Below are positions 46,401 through 57,914 of a stretch of DNA of 64,000 bases, in pieces. A program made the translations under genes and the position numbers. The notes beneath the pieces were generated by a model, which saw only the letters and a list, made by a program, of their open reading frames with translations, made no database searches and was not told where the DNA came from. The stretch is from Aquanectria penicillioides (Eukaryota; Ascomycota; Sordariomycetes; Hypocreales; Nectriaceae). Where the stretch lies: the NCBI GenBank assembly GCA_003415625.1, contig PYIU01000003.1, forward strand, positions 6,386,001 to 6,450,000, in the 5' to 3' direction. Numbering within the stretch: position 1 is the stretch's first letter; the number at the start of each line of letters is the position of its first letter.

Positions 46401-49011
46401 TGAGGCCCCCCTGGCCTGAAACTATTGCACCAAGGTCCGGCATCACACTTTTCCTCCTGAATTGGACGTGTGCCATCTGACTCGGATGGGCGGTGAGGTG
46501 CGTGGGAGGGAGGGAGGGTACTGTGCTCCGTATAGAAATTCGTCTGCCTGGAGAGGATGGGGGGCCATGATGGGGACCACCAAACGCCGGCCCCATACGG
46601 AGTACTGACATCCCCCCTCAACTACTGCAAGCCTCAACGAGCATCACCCAGTTTTCGAGTGGAAGAGAGCCTAGGGCGGTCGATTAGAGAACTGTGTTAT
46701 GAAGAGAAAAGTCTTTGGCCACGGTTGGTGTGGTGGCCACTGTGGTGTGCACCAGGCAGGCTGTCTTGCCCATTGTAATGGTCCGAATCGAGGTGTGGTT
46801 GGTTGGCTCCTATCCAGGTTCCATCTCTGCCGGGCGGCCGGTCAGCTGCATACCGAAAACAATAAGAGACACGGCACTCCAAAATTAGACGGGGGGAGGG
46901 CCCGGCACGGGCAGGGGAGTGGCTTCTATTTGCCACACAGTGAATTCTTAGAACAATGCCTGTTACTCGCACTCAAGGTTTTTTTCCGTCTTTGGCAGGG
47001 CCTCGAGGGCGTGTAGGTGATGGGTTGTAAGGGTGGGTGCCGTAGAGTGGATACCGTGGCAGCTACCGAGAGAGCTACCCCTGTGCTTCCCCCATGTGCC
47101 CCTAAGAATTAGTGGGTACAAAGCCCTGTGATGGCGCCCCGGGAGCCCTGGAGCCCGGACCAGGCCCCGCCATAGCTCTCCACGGAATGGGGCACGGCTG
47201 CGGGCTGATCGTCCCCAAGGTGGACACTGATGAGCGTCCCTGACGGAGACCCAGGTGAAAACAGGAATTGGGACGGGCGGAGTGCGCCGTGCGCGTGGTG
47301 GCACAAGGTCATCTGAACATCCACAAGGCAAGGGGCAAGGGGTCTGCCGAATGGATGGTCACCGTCATCTTGCCCGTGTCTGACAGAATTGTTGAAATGA
47401 CTTTTTGAGTAACTTGCTGGCTGGCTGGCTGGATGAATGAGGAGGTGAGTGACAGTGACGTGAGGCAAGCGAAGGGGGGTTGGTTGACTGGCAGGTGGCT
47501 CCTGCTTTGGCTCTTGCACTAGCTCTGTTATTCCATTGACTTGTTGGAGAGGACCAGTTAGTTTAGCAAGAGCGATTATCGTCAATGGGGCTGACGCCAT
47601 GTTTTCGTCCTTGGCCTATAGAGCCTGACGTCGTTTCGAGTGCACGAGAAATTGAGGTAGTACTTTGACGCGTCTGAATGGAGGTGTGTGAGTTGGAGCG
47701 CGCGTGTGTGTGCATGTTGGATGAGACGGAAGGTGAGGATGGTCCGGGTTTGAGGGAGATGCGACAGGAGCACAGGAGCAGGAGCAAGGAGCCGCATATG
47801 CATGTCTGTGTGGGAAGCGTGGGCAGGAGCAACCAACCCACATCCACCACTCAACCACACCTGCTTGATTCCCCTCCCCTCCCTTCCCTTTCTATCCACA
47901 CAGACCCGGGCCGGCTGGCGTGGGCGGGATAGATGACTTTCATGACATGTTTGTGCCTGAAGTACTGTGTACGTGTAGATGGAGTGAAAACTCTTCACCC
48001 TTCGAAGACGAGGTACCTATCGATTTGTGATTGGGTTGGTGTAGATGATGGCGACAGAAGCATTGGGCACAGGGAGGCTCAATGACAGCCCGACTGCCAT
48101 CGGGCCCAAGCCCCATTATTGAACTCTGGGAGCCTCAGACTCTCGGACGTTTGACGGCCCCCCTTAGCCTCCTCAACAACATGATGAAGTTTGAGGGGAA
48201 AAAAGCACAACTGTTGACTAAACCAGTCGGTGCAGAAGGGAGGGAGGGAGGGGAAGAGCTGCACTAGGTACTACCAAGGCGCTTTCGGCAGGATGGATAA
48301 CACTAACGAATTAGGTACGGGTACCTATCATGCTATCGCACGCCAATACGGGACACCAAACTCAACTCCACCACTTTTCAATCAGAAAACTCCAGCCGGA
48401 AGCATCTTGGCTCCCCAATGCTGGTCTCCTCACAAGTCCCTTATCACCGAAACGCATGCACTTTGTCCTCGTTCTCATCACTCACCTAAGGCCCCCCACA
48501 TCGCTAGAGCATGGCATCTCTAGCCTGTTTGACAAACGGAATTTCATTGCTTCTTCCACCCCCTGGGTGCCCCCTGGTGTCGCTGGATCTTGTGACCAAG
48601 CGCCGTTCTCCATCCAGTTGCATCATGGTGGTCCGTGAGGGAACCCTGGCCCATGCGACATCGGGCCCCGACTAATGGAAACGGGGTACGGTAAGCGGGA
48701 GGCATGGACAATGTTTTTAGCAACACCCTCGACCATATCGCTCACCGTTTTACACCGACGGTGACCCCCTTGGCCCAACGGTCAACGTATTACTCCACCC
48801 TCTCAGTATAAATGCCCAGCAAGCTGGCCGAGCAATCTGCCCCCTTCGCTGTTTTCCTCACACACATCTCATACTCTTTGACTCTGCTCAAGACGCACTG
48901 CATTCCTGAGCTTTCCACCCACCGAAAAGTGGTATGTGTTCCCCTGCTCTCCGGCCCAATGCGCTTCATGATGAAGCGGCCAAGCGGAGCATTGTTTCCC
49001 AAGACGACCCT

Positions 49012-49036
49012 CCCCCCCCCCCCCCCCCCCCCCCCC
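49012..49036 (+). repeat. Poly-C tract of 25 bases
   Basis: An uninterrupted run of 25 C on the plus strand (G25 on the minus strand), 846 bases upstream of the dehydrogenase ATG, immediately followed by ATGG. Such tracts can form i-motif/G-quadruplex structures and vary in length between isolates. Its stated length may be unreliable given the evidence for miscounted G/C runs elsewhere in the window. Confidence 0.9.
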
Positions 49037-49881
49037 ATGGAAAGTCCGATAGAAGTCCTGACGCTGACCCAAATCCTGGTTTGCAGAACTCCAACCACAC
49101 CTTGCTATCCAATCCCTTGTTCCTGACCAGTCGTGTTGCGGACAATTCCCGGAGAAGATTTTCATTTGCACATTTGCCACTAGACCATCAAACCACTTTC
49201 GTCCGCAGCCGCCCGGATCCGAATTGAATCAACTCGGACCTCCGTTTGCCTCTATAACCCACCCACCTGATCCACAACGTTGCCGTTCTGGCGTCGCTAT
49301 TGAGGAGCCCGAGAAAAGCACCGGTCCTCCCGCAGTCACCTAGTACTCCAGCATCTCGCACCCTTTGTTCACAAGCCTCCCCCATCCCATCCACCACCAA
49401 ATCACTGTCAACTCTGCCAATTGGTAGTATATCTACACGCGCTGTGATTCCCGGTCCACCGATTCCAGGCCCGCTGCACCCCCCAAAACCACAAACCAGA
49501 TCTAGCCCTAGCTGAGCTGATTGTGAAGCTTCGCCTTACGGACATCCCGCCACGCTAAACCTGCAGTAGCGGCCACTTGACCCATATCCTCACCCTCCAC
49601 ACCCCCCGAAAAAAAAGTTCGCCCCCGGCCCAGGTTTTCTGACTGAGCTTCCACTTGTTGCCCCACTACCATCTATCTTTGGTCCCGAGCATACCTATAT
49701 CAACACCTCCTCTTGTCGATTGAGCTCAGCTTCTTCGACACTCATCCTCCCTCTTCGATTAATTAAATATACCCTTCCCGACAACCATCCTCCCTTCTCT
49801 CTCTCCTCCCTCCACAGGCCTTCTTTCTCTTAACCACCTTCATCCATTCATTCGTCGTTGATCTACATCACAACATACACA

Positions 49882-50957
49882 ATGTCTTCCGCCGCTCGCA
49901 CTGCTCTCCGCCTCTCCCGAGCTGCTGCTCGCCCTGCTCCTCAGGCTGCCCGCTTCTTCTCGACCACCCGTGTCAACCGTGTCACCGACACTGCCAACAA
50001 GAAGAGTGTTGTCCGTGAGAAGGAAGTTCCCGTCACCATCTACGGTGCTGGCCAAGGTGACAAGCACACCGTTCAGGTCCCTGAGGGCGCCGCTCGAGTT
50101 CCCCACGACAGCCCTGTTCCTCCCTCCGAGAATGATGCCGTCACTCCCCTTAGCCGAAAGGTCTACGACTCCATGCCCACACCATGAAGAGCATGAGCGT
50201 CTTTGGCAAGACCATCATCATCACTGGAGGTGCCCGTGGTCTCGGAAACTACATGGCCCGCGCCTGCGCTGAGGCCGGTGCTAAGGCTATTATTATCTTC
50301 GATGCCAACCAGGAGCTTGGTGACGAGGCTGCTGCTGAGCTTCACGATAAGACTGGCCTCCCCGTCTCGTTCTTCAAGGTCGATGTTCGTGATGGTGCCG
50401 CCATCAACGCCGCTGTCGACAGCGTGGTTGACCGCTTCGGCGCTCCCGATGTCCTCATCAACTCGGCCGGTATTGCTGATTCCAACATCAAGGCCGAGAC
50501 CTACGACCCCGCCATGTTCCGCCGTCTCATTGACATTAACTTGAACGGATCCTTCCTCATGTCCCAGGCTGTCGGACGTTCCATGATGGCCGCTGGCAAG
50601 CCCGGCTCCATTGTCCTTGTTGCTTCCATGTCTGGCTCCATTGTCAACTACCCTCAGGAGCAGAGCTGCTACAACGCCTCCAAGGCCGGCGTTATTCAGC
50701 TTGGAAAGTCCCTGGCTGCCGAGTGGGCCAAGTACGACATCCGCGTCAACTGCATCTCTCCCGGTTACATGGACACTGCCCTCAACCGTGTCCCAGCCCT
50801 CGATGCCCAGAAGAAGATCTGGAAGTCTCTCACTCCCCAGAACCGTCTTGGCAACGTTGATGAGCTCAATGGTCTCTGTGTCTTTCTAGCCTCCGACTCT
50901 TCCAAGTTCATGACTGGATCCAACTGCATCATTGATGGTGGCTACACTTGCTACTAA
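49882..50957 (+). CDS. Short-chain dehydrogenase/reductase, D-arabinitol/L-xylulose type, mitochondrial presequence (one frameshift)
   Basis: Classical SDR, 358 residues after correction. The first ~35 residues (RTALRLSRAAARPAPQAARF, then FSTTR) look like a mitochondrial targeting peptide. SDR motifs are TGGARGLGN (nucleotide-binding glycines), DVRD, INSAGIA (NAG-like), SMSG with catalytic Ser, YNASK with catalytic Tyr and Lys, and SPGYMDT. The C-terminus is NCIIDGGYTCY. By overall resemblance it belongs with fungal polyol/sugar reductases such as D-arabinitol dehydrogenase and L-xylulose reductase; the substrate cannot be decided here. The frame slips at CCC 50176-50178: with one more C the sequence reads through SRKVYDSMP and TMKSMSVFGKT as one protein. 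Uncorrected, the ATG frame stops at 50187, and a start at 50184 would make a protein without the presequence. Confidence 0.88.
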
Positions 50958-52963
50958 GTTCAGCAAGAAAAGAGCACTGCAGCATGAGGAAACCCTCAAG
51001 TTTCATTTCTGTACTTTTGCGAATGGGCGGAGATTTGAACGAACCCTAAACAACAGCCAACACAAAAAAAAAAGGTTCTTGGGATTGATGCACACATACA
51101 CACACGATTCACCCTCGAAGGGCGGACCCGTTCATGGTATTTTCTTTTTTTTCTCAAGCTAGTTAGGAGTTTAAGGGTATCGAAGGATAGTTAGTTCTTT
51201 CTTCGACAACAAAAAAAATACGAGGGGAACCCTCCTGGGAAGCATGATGATGGACACAATAGAGAAGCCTTTTGAAGGCATGATAGAGAGAAAAACGTTG
51301 GAGAGACTGCACCGGATTTCTTTTGGTGGCAGCTGGAGAGGAAGTTGATAACTGAATAAAGAGAACTTTCTAATGGCCGTTTGGCTTTGACATCCTTCTT
51401 CTCGTCTTCTTTTTCTTCCCAACCGCGTGCACATTGCAGAGTGACCATTGCACTATGAACTGTCCCGATTACTTGCAATGATTTAATTTATTTGACTCGC
51501 AGTTACATGGCATGGTTGCTAGAAAACTAAATGGAACGAAGAAGGTGAAGCAAGTGATTCAATGTAGTTTTTTACTGCGATTCAATATGATTCAAAGCGT
51601 CTTACACAGGCTGTTCACATTCTCATCACCATGTCAGGATGCGCGGCGTCTAATTCTTGGCTTTAGATTGGCCAACGGCTCCAGCCAATAGGCACGCGGC
51701 CGGGCTCATGAAAACGGAAATGCTCACAAAAGTAGCTACGCCGCGGGCACGCACACGCACACACGTCAAAAAGCCGCCCACCGCCGGCTTGGTTGGCTGT
51801 CGCGACGCGTCGTTGGACTCACCGCTTTATACCGGTTGCCAATGAACCCGCCACCAGCCCGCAGCCCCGAAAAATGTGGGCCCGGATAATCGACTGATGT
51901 CGACATGCGCCGGGAGAGGACGAGGAAGTCGATTGAGCAGGCTGGGGGACTCCGAGCGGGAAGCTCGATGGAGGATGAAGAATGCAGACCAAGCAGAGAG
52001 TGCGAAGGGAGGCATGGCACGATAAGGCATGAAGACAAGTTGAGCTCTTGCATACTTTTCACATGTGAGCTGTCGATGGCATCGCATGCAAAGGATTAAA
52101 CACCACGCGATGTCCCGCACCGAGGCCCGGGACCCCTCCAGCAGTAAATCATCTGAGACACCGCTTCTTCCTGCTCTCCCGCAGCTCAGTCCGCATCGAC
52201 GGCCCCCCCTACGGACATGTACTGCCTCTGTAAGCCTCCGCCCCCGATCATTTCCCTCTCTCGCTTCCATGCGACGCAAGCCTGACGTGCTTGGGCCGAG
52301 CGAACGAACCAGTGCTCTCCACGTTACACCAAAGCGAGGGCGGGACCCGTTCTCTTCGTGCATATTTTAGCAAAAGGCCGCCGACGCAACTGGCGGAGCG
52401 TGCCGATGGACGGGGTCCCGGCCCAAACGCTTCGGTTCTTGGCGGGGGAGGCATGTGTGTAGGTAGGCATGTAGGTAGGCAAGGAAGATAAGAAAGAAAA
52501 GGCTGGCTGGTCCCGCCCCCCCTGCTGCCATCGTGTGGAAGAAAGAGAGAGAGAGAGCCATCGATCGCCTTTTTATTTTTATTTTTCGAGTCTTTTCAAG
52601 TATACCCAGAGTGAAGCCTCTTTCCCAGTTGCTGCCCAAGCAGAACAAAACCCAAGCCCTTCGAACCGAATCCCGCCTTTCCTGCTCTTCACCGAAACTT
52701 CACCCTGCCCACCGACTCGGCTTTTGTCCAGCCTCTATCTGCCCCGTCCCGCTTTGGCTGAACTCTGTCCGAGCAAGGCGCAAAACTCCCACTGGAAACC
52801 GGCCGCAAGATCAAGCACGCAAGCAAGTGAGCGCAGACAGTAGCTTCTCTTCACTTGCCTCGTCCGCCGAAACACGACACTAGCTTTCGACCAAGCGAAA
52901 GCCGCCAAGCTCTCCAAAGATACCCAGCACCAAGCCGTAAACCCTTACAACCCACGATTCACC
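50958..52963. other. Intergenic region
   Basis: Two-kilobase gap between two plus-strand genes. No coding signal was seen. A (GA)n stretch lies at about 52542-52558 and several GTAGGTAGGCA copies at 52458-52482, in the promoter or leader of the small gene that follows. Confidence 0.5.
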
Positions 52964-53341
52964 ATGCAACTCTTATGCTCCCTTCCGGTCCGCATCGCCC
53001 GCAAGCTGCGCAACCGCATCAGGCCCGCGATCCTCAAAGCCACCACAACCACTCAACGCGCTGCGGCATCTGTGCGCCAGTCGGTGCGCCAATCTCTCTA
53101 CTACCACACGAGCGGTGGCAGCGGTACCGACAAGATCAAACACCACCCGAGACCGGCCGCTCTGGGTACCGTGGCCATGCTGGGCCACGTCAAGTCCAGT
53201 GTCGCCTCAGGCATGGAGGCCGCCCGTGGTGAGGGCATGAGGCTCCGCCGCCAGATGAGCACCATCTACCAGAACTGGGAGCAGGGCAATGTTATTTTCC
53301 ATAACCACGGTCGTCTTAACAAGGCAGAGATGCAGGGTTGA
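52964..53341 (+). CDS. Small basic hypothetical protein
   Basis: Single-exon frame of 125 residues after a long pyrimidine-rich leader. No family is recognised. The N-terminus is strongly basic (PVRIARKLRNRIRPAILKAT, then RAAASVRQSVRQSLYYH), compatible with mitochondrial targeting or membrane association; the C-terminal half (MEAARGEGMRLRRQMSTIYQ, NWEQGNVIFHNHGRLNKAEM) looks helical. Another frame overlaps it but has less protein-like composition. Support is moderate: ATG context, composition and isolated position. Confidence 0.5.
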   Translation: MQLLCSLPVRIARKLRNRIRPAILKATTTTQRAAASVRQSVRQSLYYHTSGGSGTDKIKHHPRPAALGTVAMLGHVKSSVASGMEAARGEGMRLRRQMSTIYQNWEQGNVIFHNHGRLNKAEMQG

Positions 53342-54146
53342 GAGTACCAAGGGACTCTCAAAGGGGGGCGTTTTTTTGTGAATGCATTTTTGGTATAGGT
53401 ACAGGTCGGGTTTCATTCGTTTGCGGTTGGCCAGGATGGACATCATATTTCAGTTTCAGCAAATCATTAAAGCATGCTTTCTTCATGTCTCGTTGAAAGA
53501 AGGCAACTCTTGACTGCGCGTAGACATTGTGAACCATGTGGGAAGGATAAATCAACAAAACAAATATTTTTATGATTGGAGCTGATGAGGAGAGAGTGGT
53601 CTAGCAACATAATAGACCTGTCTCGAGGTAACTCGGCCGAAGTAACATGTTCGTATGCAGGGGGGGTATATCCAGCGTGTCATTTCTATGTGCCTCCAGG
53701 CGTGGTATCCGCATCGCCTGCTGGCACCTTTTTATGCTCGGGGTGAATGTTTTTTTCTTTCTTCTTTGCGTCTCCATGCGCAAGCCCGAGTTCCTTGACG
53801 CGGCATCAATGTCAACTCCAACAACTTCAAGATGCAAGGCCTGCTATGATAAGGTAATCGAAAAACTGCTTTCGAAAAATCGTCATTAGATGGTTGAAAA
53901 TCGGGATCCGCCCGGGACGCGTTGTTCGATTGGCCAAGCTTTCAGATCAACTGCGCTGTCGCCCGTACCATCATATCCAATTGCCCAAGGAATTGAGTTA
54001 CTTTTTTGTTTTTTTTTTGGCAATGTGGCTTGTATGGGAGGGGTCGTCTTATCGCTTCAATGACCTCAAGAGACGACCGTATCTCCCATCAGTTTGAGGA
54101 ACCATTTGGGAACCGCTTGGCGAGTATGAATGCCGCTTGGGCCAGC
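53342..54146. other. Convergent 3' intergenic region
   Basis: Lies between the small hypothetical gene and the STE20 stop codon; presumed 3' UTRs. No coding signal was seen. Confidence 0.5.
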
Positions 54147-56938
54147 CTATTGTCCCTTGCGAGCCTTCTCTTGCGCTCTCTGTTCTCGGGCGGCTCGAAC
54201 GAGCGGTGACAATTGTGCGAGATCAACGCACTGCTTCATAAATTCATGCTAGTGCATGGTTAGTGTCGGCCATACTGCATTGGGAAAGGGGTGTCAAAAA
54301 CTTACTCGGAGTAGATCATGAGCGCTGGCTCGCTTCTCGGGATCCACCTTGAGCGCAAAGTACAAGAAGTCCTTGAAAACTGGGGAGAGATCTTGCTCGT
54401 TCTTGATATGGGGTGTTCCGTTTGTGGCGATCAGCCACAAAGCGCGCAGGGGAGACTCTGTTAGATACGGAGGCTCGCCCTCGATCATCTCGATGGCCAT
54501 GATGCCGAGCGACCAAATGTCAACTTTGCGGCCGTACTCTTTCCTAGTGACTACTTCAGGCGCCATCCAATACGGTGTACCCACCATGGTCGTTCGCTTG
54601 TTTTGAGCCTCGTTGATCGTAGCACAGAAGCCAAAATCGGCTATGTCTCGTTAGCGTTGTCCACCTTGGAACAAAAAAAAAGTGAAGAGAAACAAGGTTT
54701 CTCAACGGTGAGCCACATACTGAGCTTGATGTTACCCTCCATAGAAAGCAAAATGTTATCTGATTTGATATCACGGTGAATAACACCCTTGGAATGTAGG
54801 TGCTGCAATCCCAACAGCGTCTCACGACACACTGACGCGATTTGCCCCTCGGACATGATGTTGAAGGTGACAACGTCCGTAAGGCTGCCACCCTCCATGA
54901 ACTCCATCACAACCCAAAGCTCCCCACCACAAAGGTAGCTGTCAATAAAGTTGACAATGTTGGGATGCGAACTGTCTTTCATGACAATAATTTCGTTGAT
55001 GATCAGATCCTTCTTAGGTTGCTGCTCGAGATTCATCTGCTTGATGGCCACCAGTCGGTTGGTGCCCCGTTCATGGCCAGTGAAGACACCACCAGAGGCA
55101 CCTTGACCAATCTTGTTAAACCCGCGATAAATCTCACGGGGGTCGCCATCATTACAGATGCGCTTCAGTGACGCAACCACATCGATAGCAGCGCTCTGAC
55201 GAGCCCGATGTCGGGGCCGGGCTCCAGGAACGGCTGCAGGTCCGGGCTGCTGCTGCTGCTGCCGAGGCGCATTCGCAACACCATTGGACTCGGGAGTGCG
55301 TGGGTACTGCTGGCTGGGCGGGCCAACTACGGGGCTCTGGTGATGAGGTGCCCGCTTGCTGGGAGCCCGGCCGACTCCACCAGACATAGCAGCTTGAGCC
55401 TGAGCCAGTGCCTGTTCCTGTTGTTGCTGCATGAGCTGTTGCTGATATGCAGCGGCCTGCGCCTGGGCAGCCTGGTTCTGTTGAGTGGTCGGCGGGGTAT
55501 ATGGCGGTTGTCCCTGGACACGGGAGTTCGACCTAGATCGGTGTTCTTCAGGGAGCATGGGGCTGTTATCCTTAGATCCGTAGGGTTCGTCGCCGGGCTG
55601 GGACATCCCAATGCCAGAGTCTTTGGCTGTGTAGCCACCCTGTGGGTGATGTCGGTTGTTCATACTGACGGGGGGTTTCGGGGCCGGTCGACTGGGCATC
55701 AGGTCCTTGCCTTGGCCTGATTGACCTCGGGGAACGGGCGGCGGGGCTCGGGGATTCTCAAAACTTCCTTCATCATTGACAGTTGGAAACCTGGGTTCCG
55801 ATGGTGGAGTGGTGGTTGGTGACATACCCAAATAGTTTGACGGATACATGCCCGGAGCTGCTGCAGAGGCAGGTGAGTTGGCCGCGTACTGGGCGCCAGC
55901 GTGGTGGAACTTTTCAAGGATTTGGTCCTCAGGAGGTCTCTCCTGGGTTTCCTTGTAGAACTGCAAAATATCAACCATCGTTTGGGGGTTTTCTCGCCTT
56001 TCCTTCTCGGGAATGCCGCTCTCGTTGATCAATCGTTGCCACTCCTTGGGCAGACCCTATACAAGATATTAACTGACGGACTGGCGGATGGGGACGTCAC
56101 GAGACAGCGTGCGGGGGAACACTGACAGTAAACTGGCCGGTGGCACTATCGTAACCGACATGAGTGACGTGGACGGGATTCTCTGGTGCGGAAATGACGG
56201 GCTTCTTTGGGGAGCCGACTAGACTATTCATGAAGCCTGAGAAGCCCGACTTCTTTCGGAGCACGGCCGACTTGGGCTCCTTGCCATCATCTGAATATCG
56301 CTTGGTACTGCCCATGGAGCCGTCGGTGGGAGCCCGAGGCCCAGACCCTTCTCGGACAGGGACTGGTCCATCACAGTAAAGCTGGCCGAGTTTCGCAGGA
56401 CTGGAGTCGTGTGGTGCGAGTTAGGGCCAGATCTGAGGAGCGGGGATGGGTGGTGGTTGTGGTGATGATGATGATGAATGGGGACCTGGGGGCTCGTAGC
56501 CTTTGTCGACTCGATTCGATTGAGAATGGCGGCGCCGTCGAAGGGGGCGCCGATCAAGTCGTCGGGGACAGTCTTACTGAGTGGGCGTAGATGGGAGTCG
56601 GATAGGCGGTTATGACGTTGATGAGGGAGAGGGGCGTAGGAGTTGGAAGAGGGAAACTCGCCGGGAGCCAGGTTGGGCGACTGATTCGATCGAAAGGTGT
56701 TGGTGTGAGGATGTCCTGACGCGGTCGCGGGGTTGGAGCGGGCTGGGGGAGCGCTGGGGGCTCGTCTCAGACTTTGGGAGCTGCGTTTGCTTCCGAGAGA
56801 ATCGGCGTCGTAACCGGCACCACCATCGAAGCCGGAAGATGATCGAGCGTAATGGTGAGAGGGGGGCTTCTTGATGAGTTTGCGACGGTGAGAATTGCTG
56901 ATAGAAGCAGAGGAAGAGGCAGACCCGGGGCCGTCCAT
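54147..56938 (-). CDS. STE20: p21-activated protein kinase Ste20 (one frameshift)
   Basis: Cdc42-regulated Ser/Thr kinase at the head of MAP kinase cascades and of polarity control, acting at the cell cortex. Exons are 56938-56127, 56056-54721, 54640-54306 and 54248-54147 (about 861 residues). A disordered N-terminus with a His-rich run precedes the [40 protein letters not shown] long Pro/Gln-rich linker (QQQQQ tracts) follows. The kinase domain shows [36 protein letters not shown] (split by an intron), GTPYWMAPE and [19 protein letters not shown]. The absence of a PH domain and the [12 protein letters not shown]-like kinase sequence favour Ste20 over Cla4. The frame slips at CCC 56340-56342 (coding GGG): one added G gives [19 protein letters not shown], joining N-terminus and CRIB domain. 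Confidence 0.94.
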
Positions 56939-57235
56939 GATCCAGCAGGCAGGCTTGGCTAAAAAAAGGTCTCAGGACGGCTATGCAGACGATGGGTCGA
57001 GAGGGCAGGGTGTGCAAGGAGGAAAAGGCGCGCGGGTTTGGCGGCCAGAGCCAGAGCCAACAAAGCCAGATTCCGACGCAGTGCAGTGCGGGCGGGCGGG
57101 CCTTGCTGCTGCGCGTGCTTTTGCTTGTGCTTTTTGCTTGTGCTCTGGTGGCTATTTGGGTGGCTCTGGGTACCTGCTAGGGGAGGGAAGGGTGGTAGTA
57201 AGGGAGGACTTTTTTCCCTCTCTTTGGGACGTTGG

Positions 57236-57263
57236 ACTGGGAACTGGGAACTGGGAACTGGGA
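57236..57263 (+). repeat. GAACTGG minisatellite
   Basis: Four tandem copies, nearly exact, of the 7-base unit GGAACTG, in the upstream region of STE20. Confidence 0.85.
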
Positions 57264-57500
57264 CTTGGGGGAACAGGGAAGCCTTTGGGCGCAGCGAGGT
57301 GCTGCTTCTGAACGGCGAGGTTCTTGACGTGGAACCGCCCAAGCTGGCCAAGGTGGGTTGGAGGATGGGGGGTGGAGGGGAGATGGGAGGGGCGAGGAGA
57401 GGGGCCCAGTGGGAAGTACTGCGTACGTGGGGATTGTAGGTTGACTGGGGAAAGGATAGCGTAGTGTGTACGAGGCACGATGGTACCGTACCTACGTAGA

Positions 57501-57560
57501 GAGGCAGGCAGGCAGGCAGACAGGCAGGTTAGGGAGGTAGGTAAGTAGGTAGGTAGCCGT
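57501..57560 (+). repeat. GGCA and GTAG tetranucleotide repeats
   Basis: A run of GGCA units (with one GACA) is followed by GTAG/GTAA units. It is the densest tetranucleotide repeat in the window. Confidence 0.85.
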
Positions 57561-57890
57561 ATACGTACAGGTTGGCAGTATGCGGTGCGGGTTACCGAAA
57601 TGTGGTATGTAAGGTATCGGTAGGTAGGTGAGGTGTGAAGAGTGAGATGGATGGAATGCGGGAATGCGGGCGGATTGGGAGAGGGACGGGGGAATGGTTG
57701 GATGGGGGTGTTGGGATCGGATGGGATGGGGGTGCGTGCGGATCGATGACAGTGAAACCTGGGTCCAGGCTCGGATCAAGACTCAGAATGGGGCATCAGG
57801 CTTACCAGCTTCTGTATATGTACTCGTCCGGATGTCGTTTGCTGGCGCTGAGTTGTGCGGCCAAGTTCGTATTGCTTCTTGTACTGTGTT

Positions 57891-57914
57891 GTGCTGCGCT
57901 GCGCTGCGCTGCGC
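57891..57914 (+). repeat. GCTGC/TGCGC repeat, copy 1
   Basis: Tandem TGCGC units (GTGCTGCGCTGCGC...). A similar array recurs 1.7 kb away at 59557-59580, so this may be a dispersed simple motif. Confidence 0.75.

Larger units (their letters stand above)
43122..49881. other. Gene-free region (about 6.8 kb)
   Basis: No reading frame above about 255 codons; those present are shadows on both strands with no motifs, introns or coding bias. GC content is high with no A/T drift typical of repeat-induced point mutation, and no transposase or reverse transcriptase motif was seen. The last ~900 bases are pyrimidine-rich, as in long leaders of highly expressed genes, and contain the C25 tract. Microsatellites and repeats are listed separately. 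Non-coding RNAs cannot be judged. Confidence 0.5.

Noticed and set aside
4542..56342. Programmed ribosomal frameshifting as explanation of the frame slips
   Set aside because: The sites share no slippery heptamer or downstream structure, affect unrelated genes, and always involve one missing G/C in a run; sequence error is simpler.
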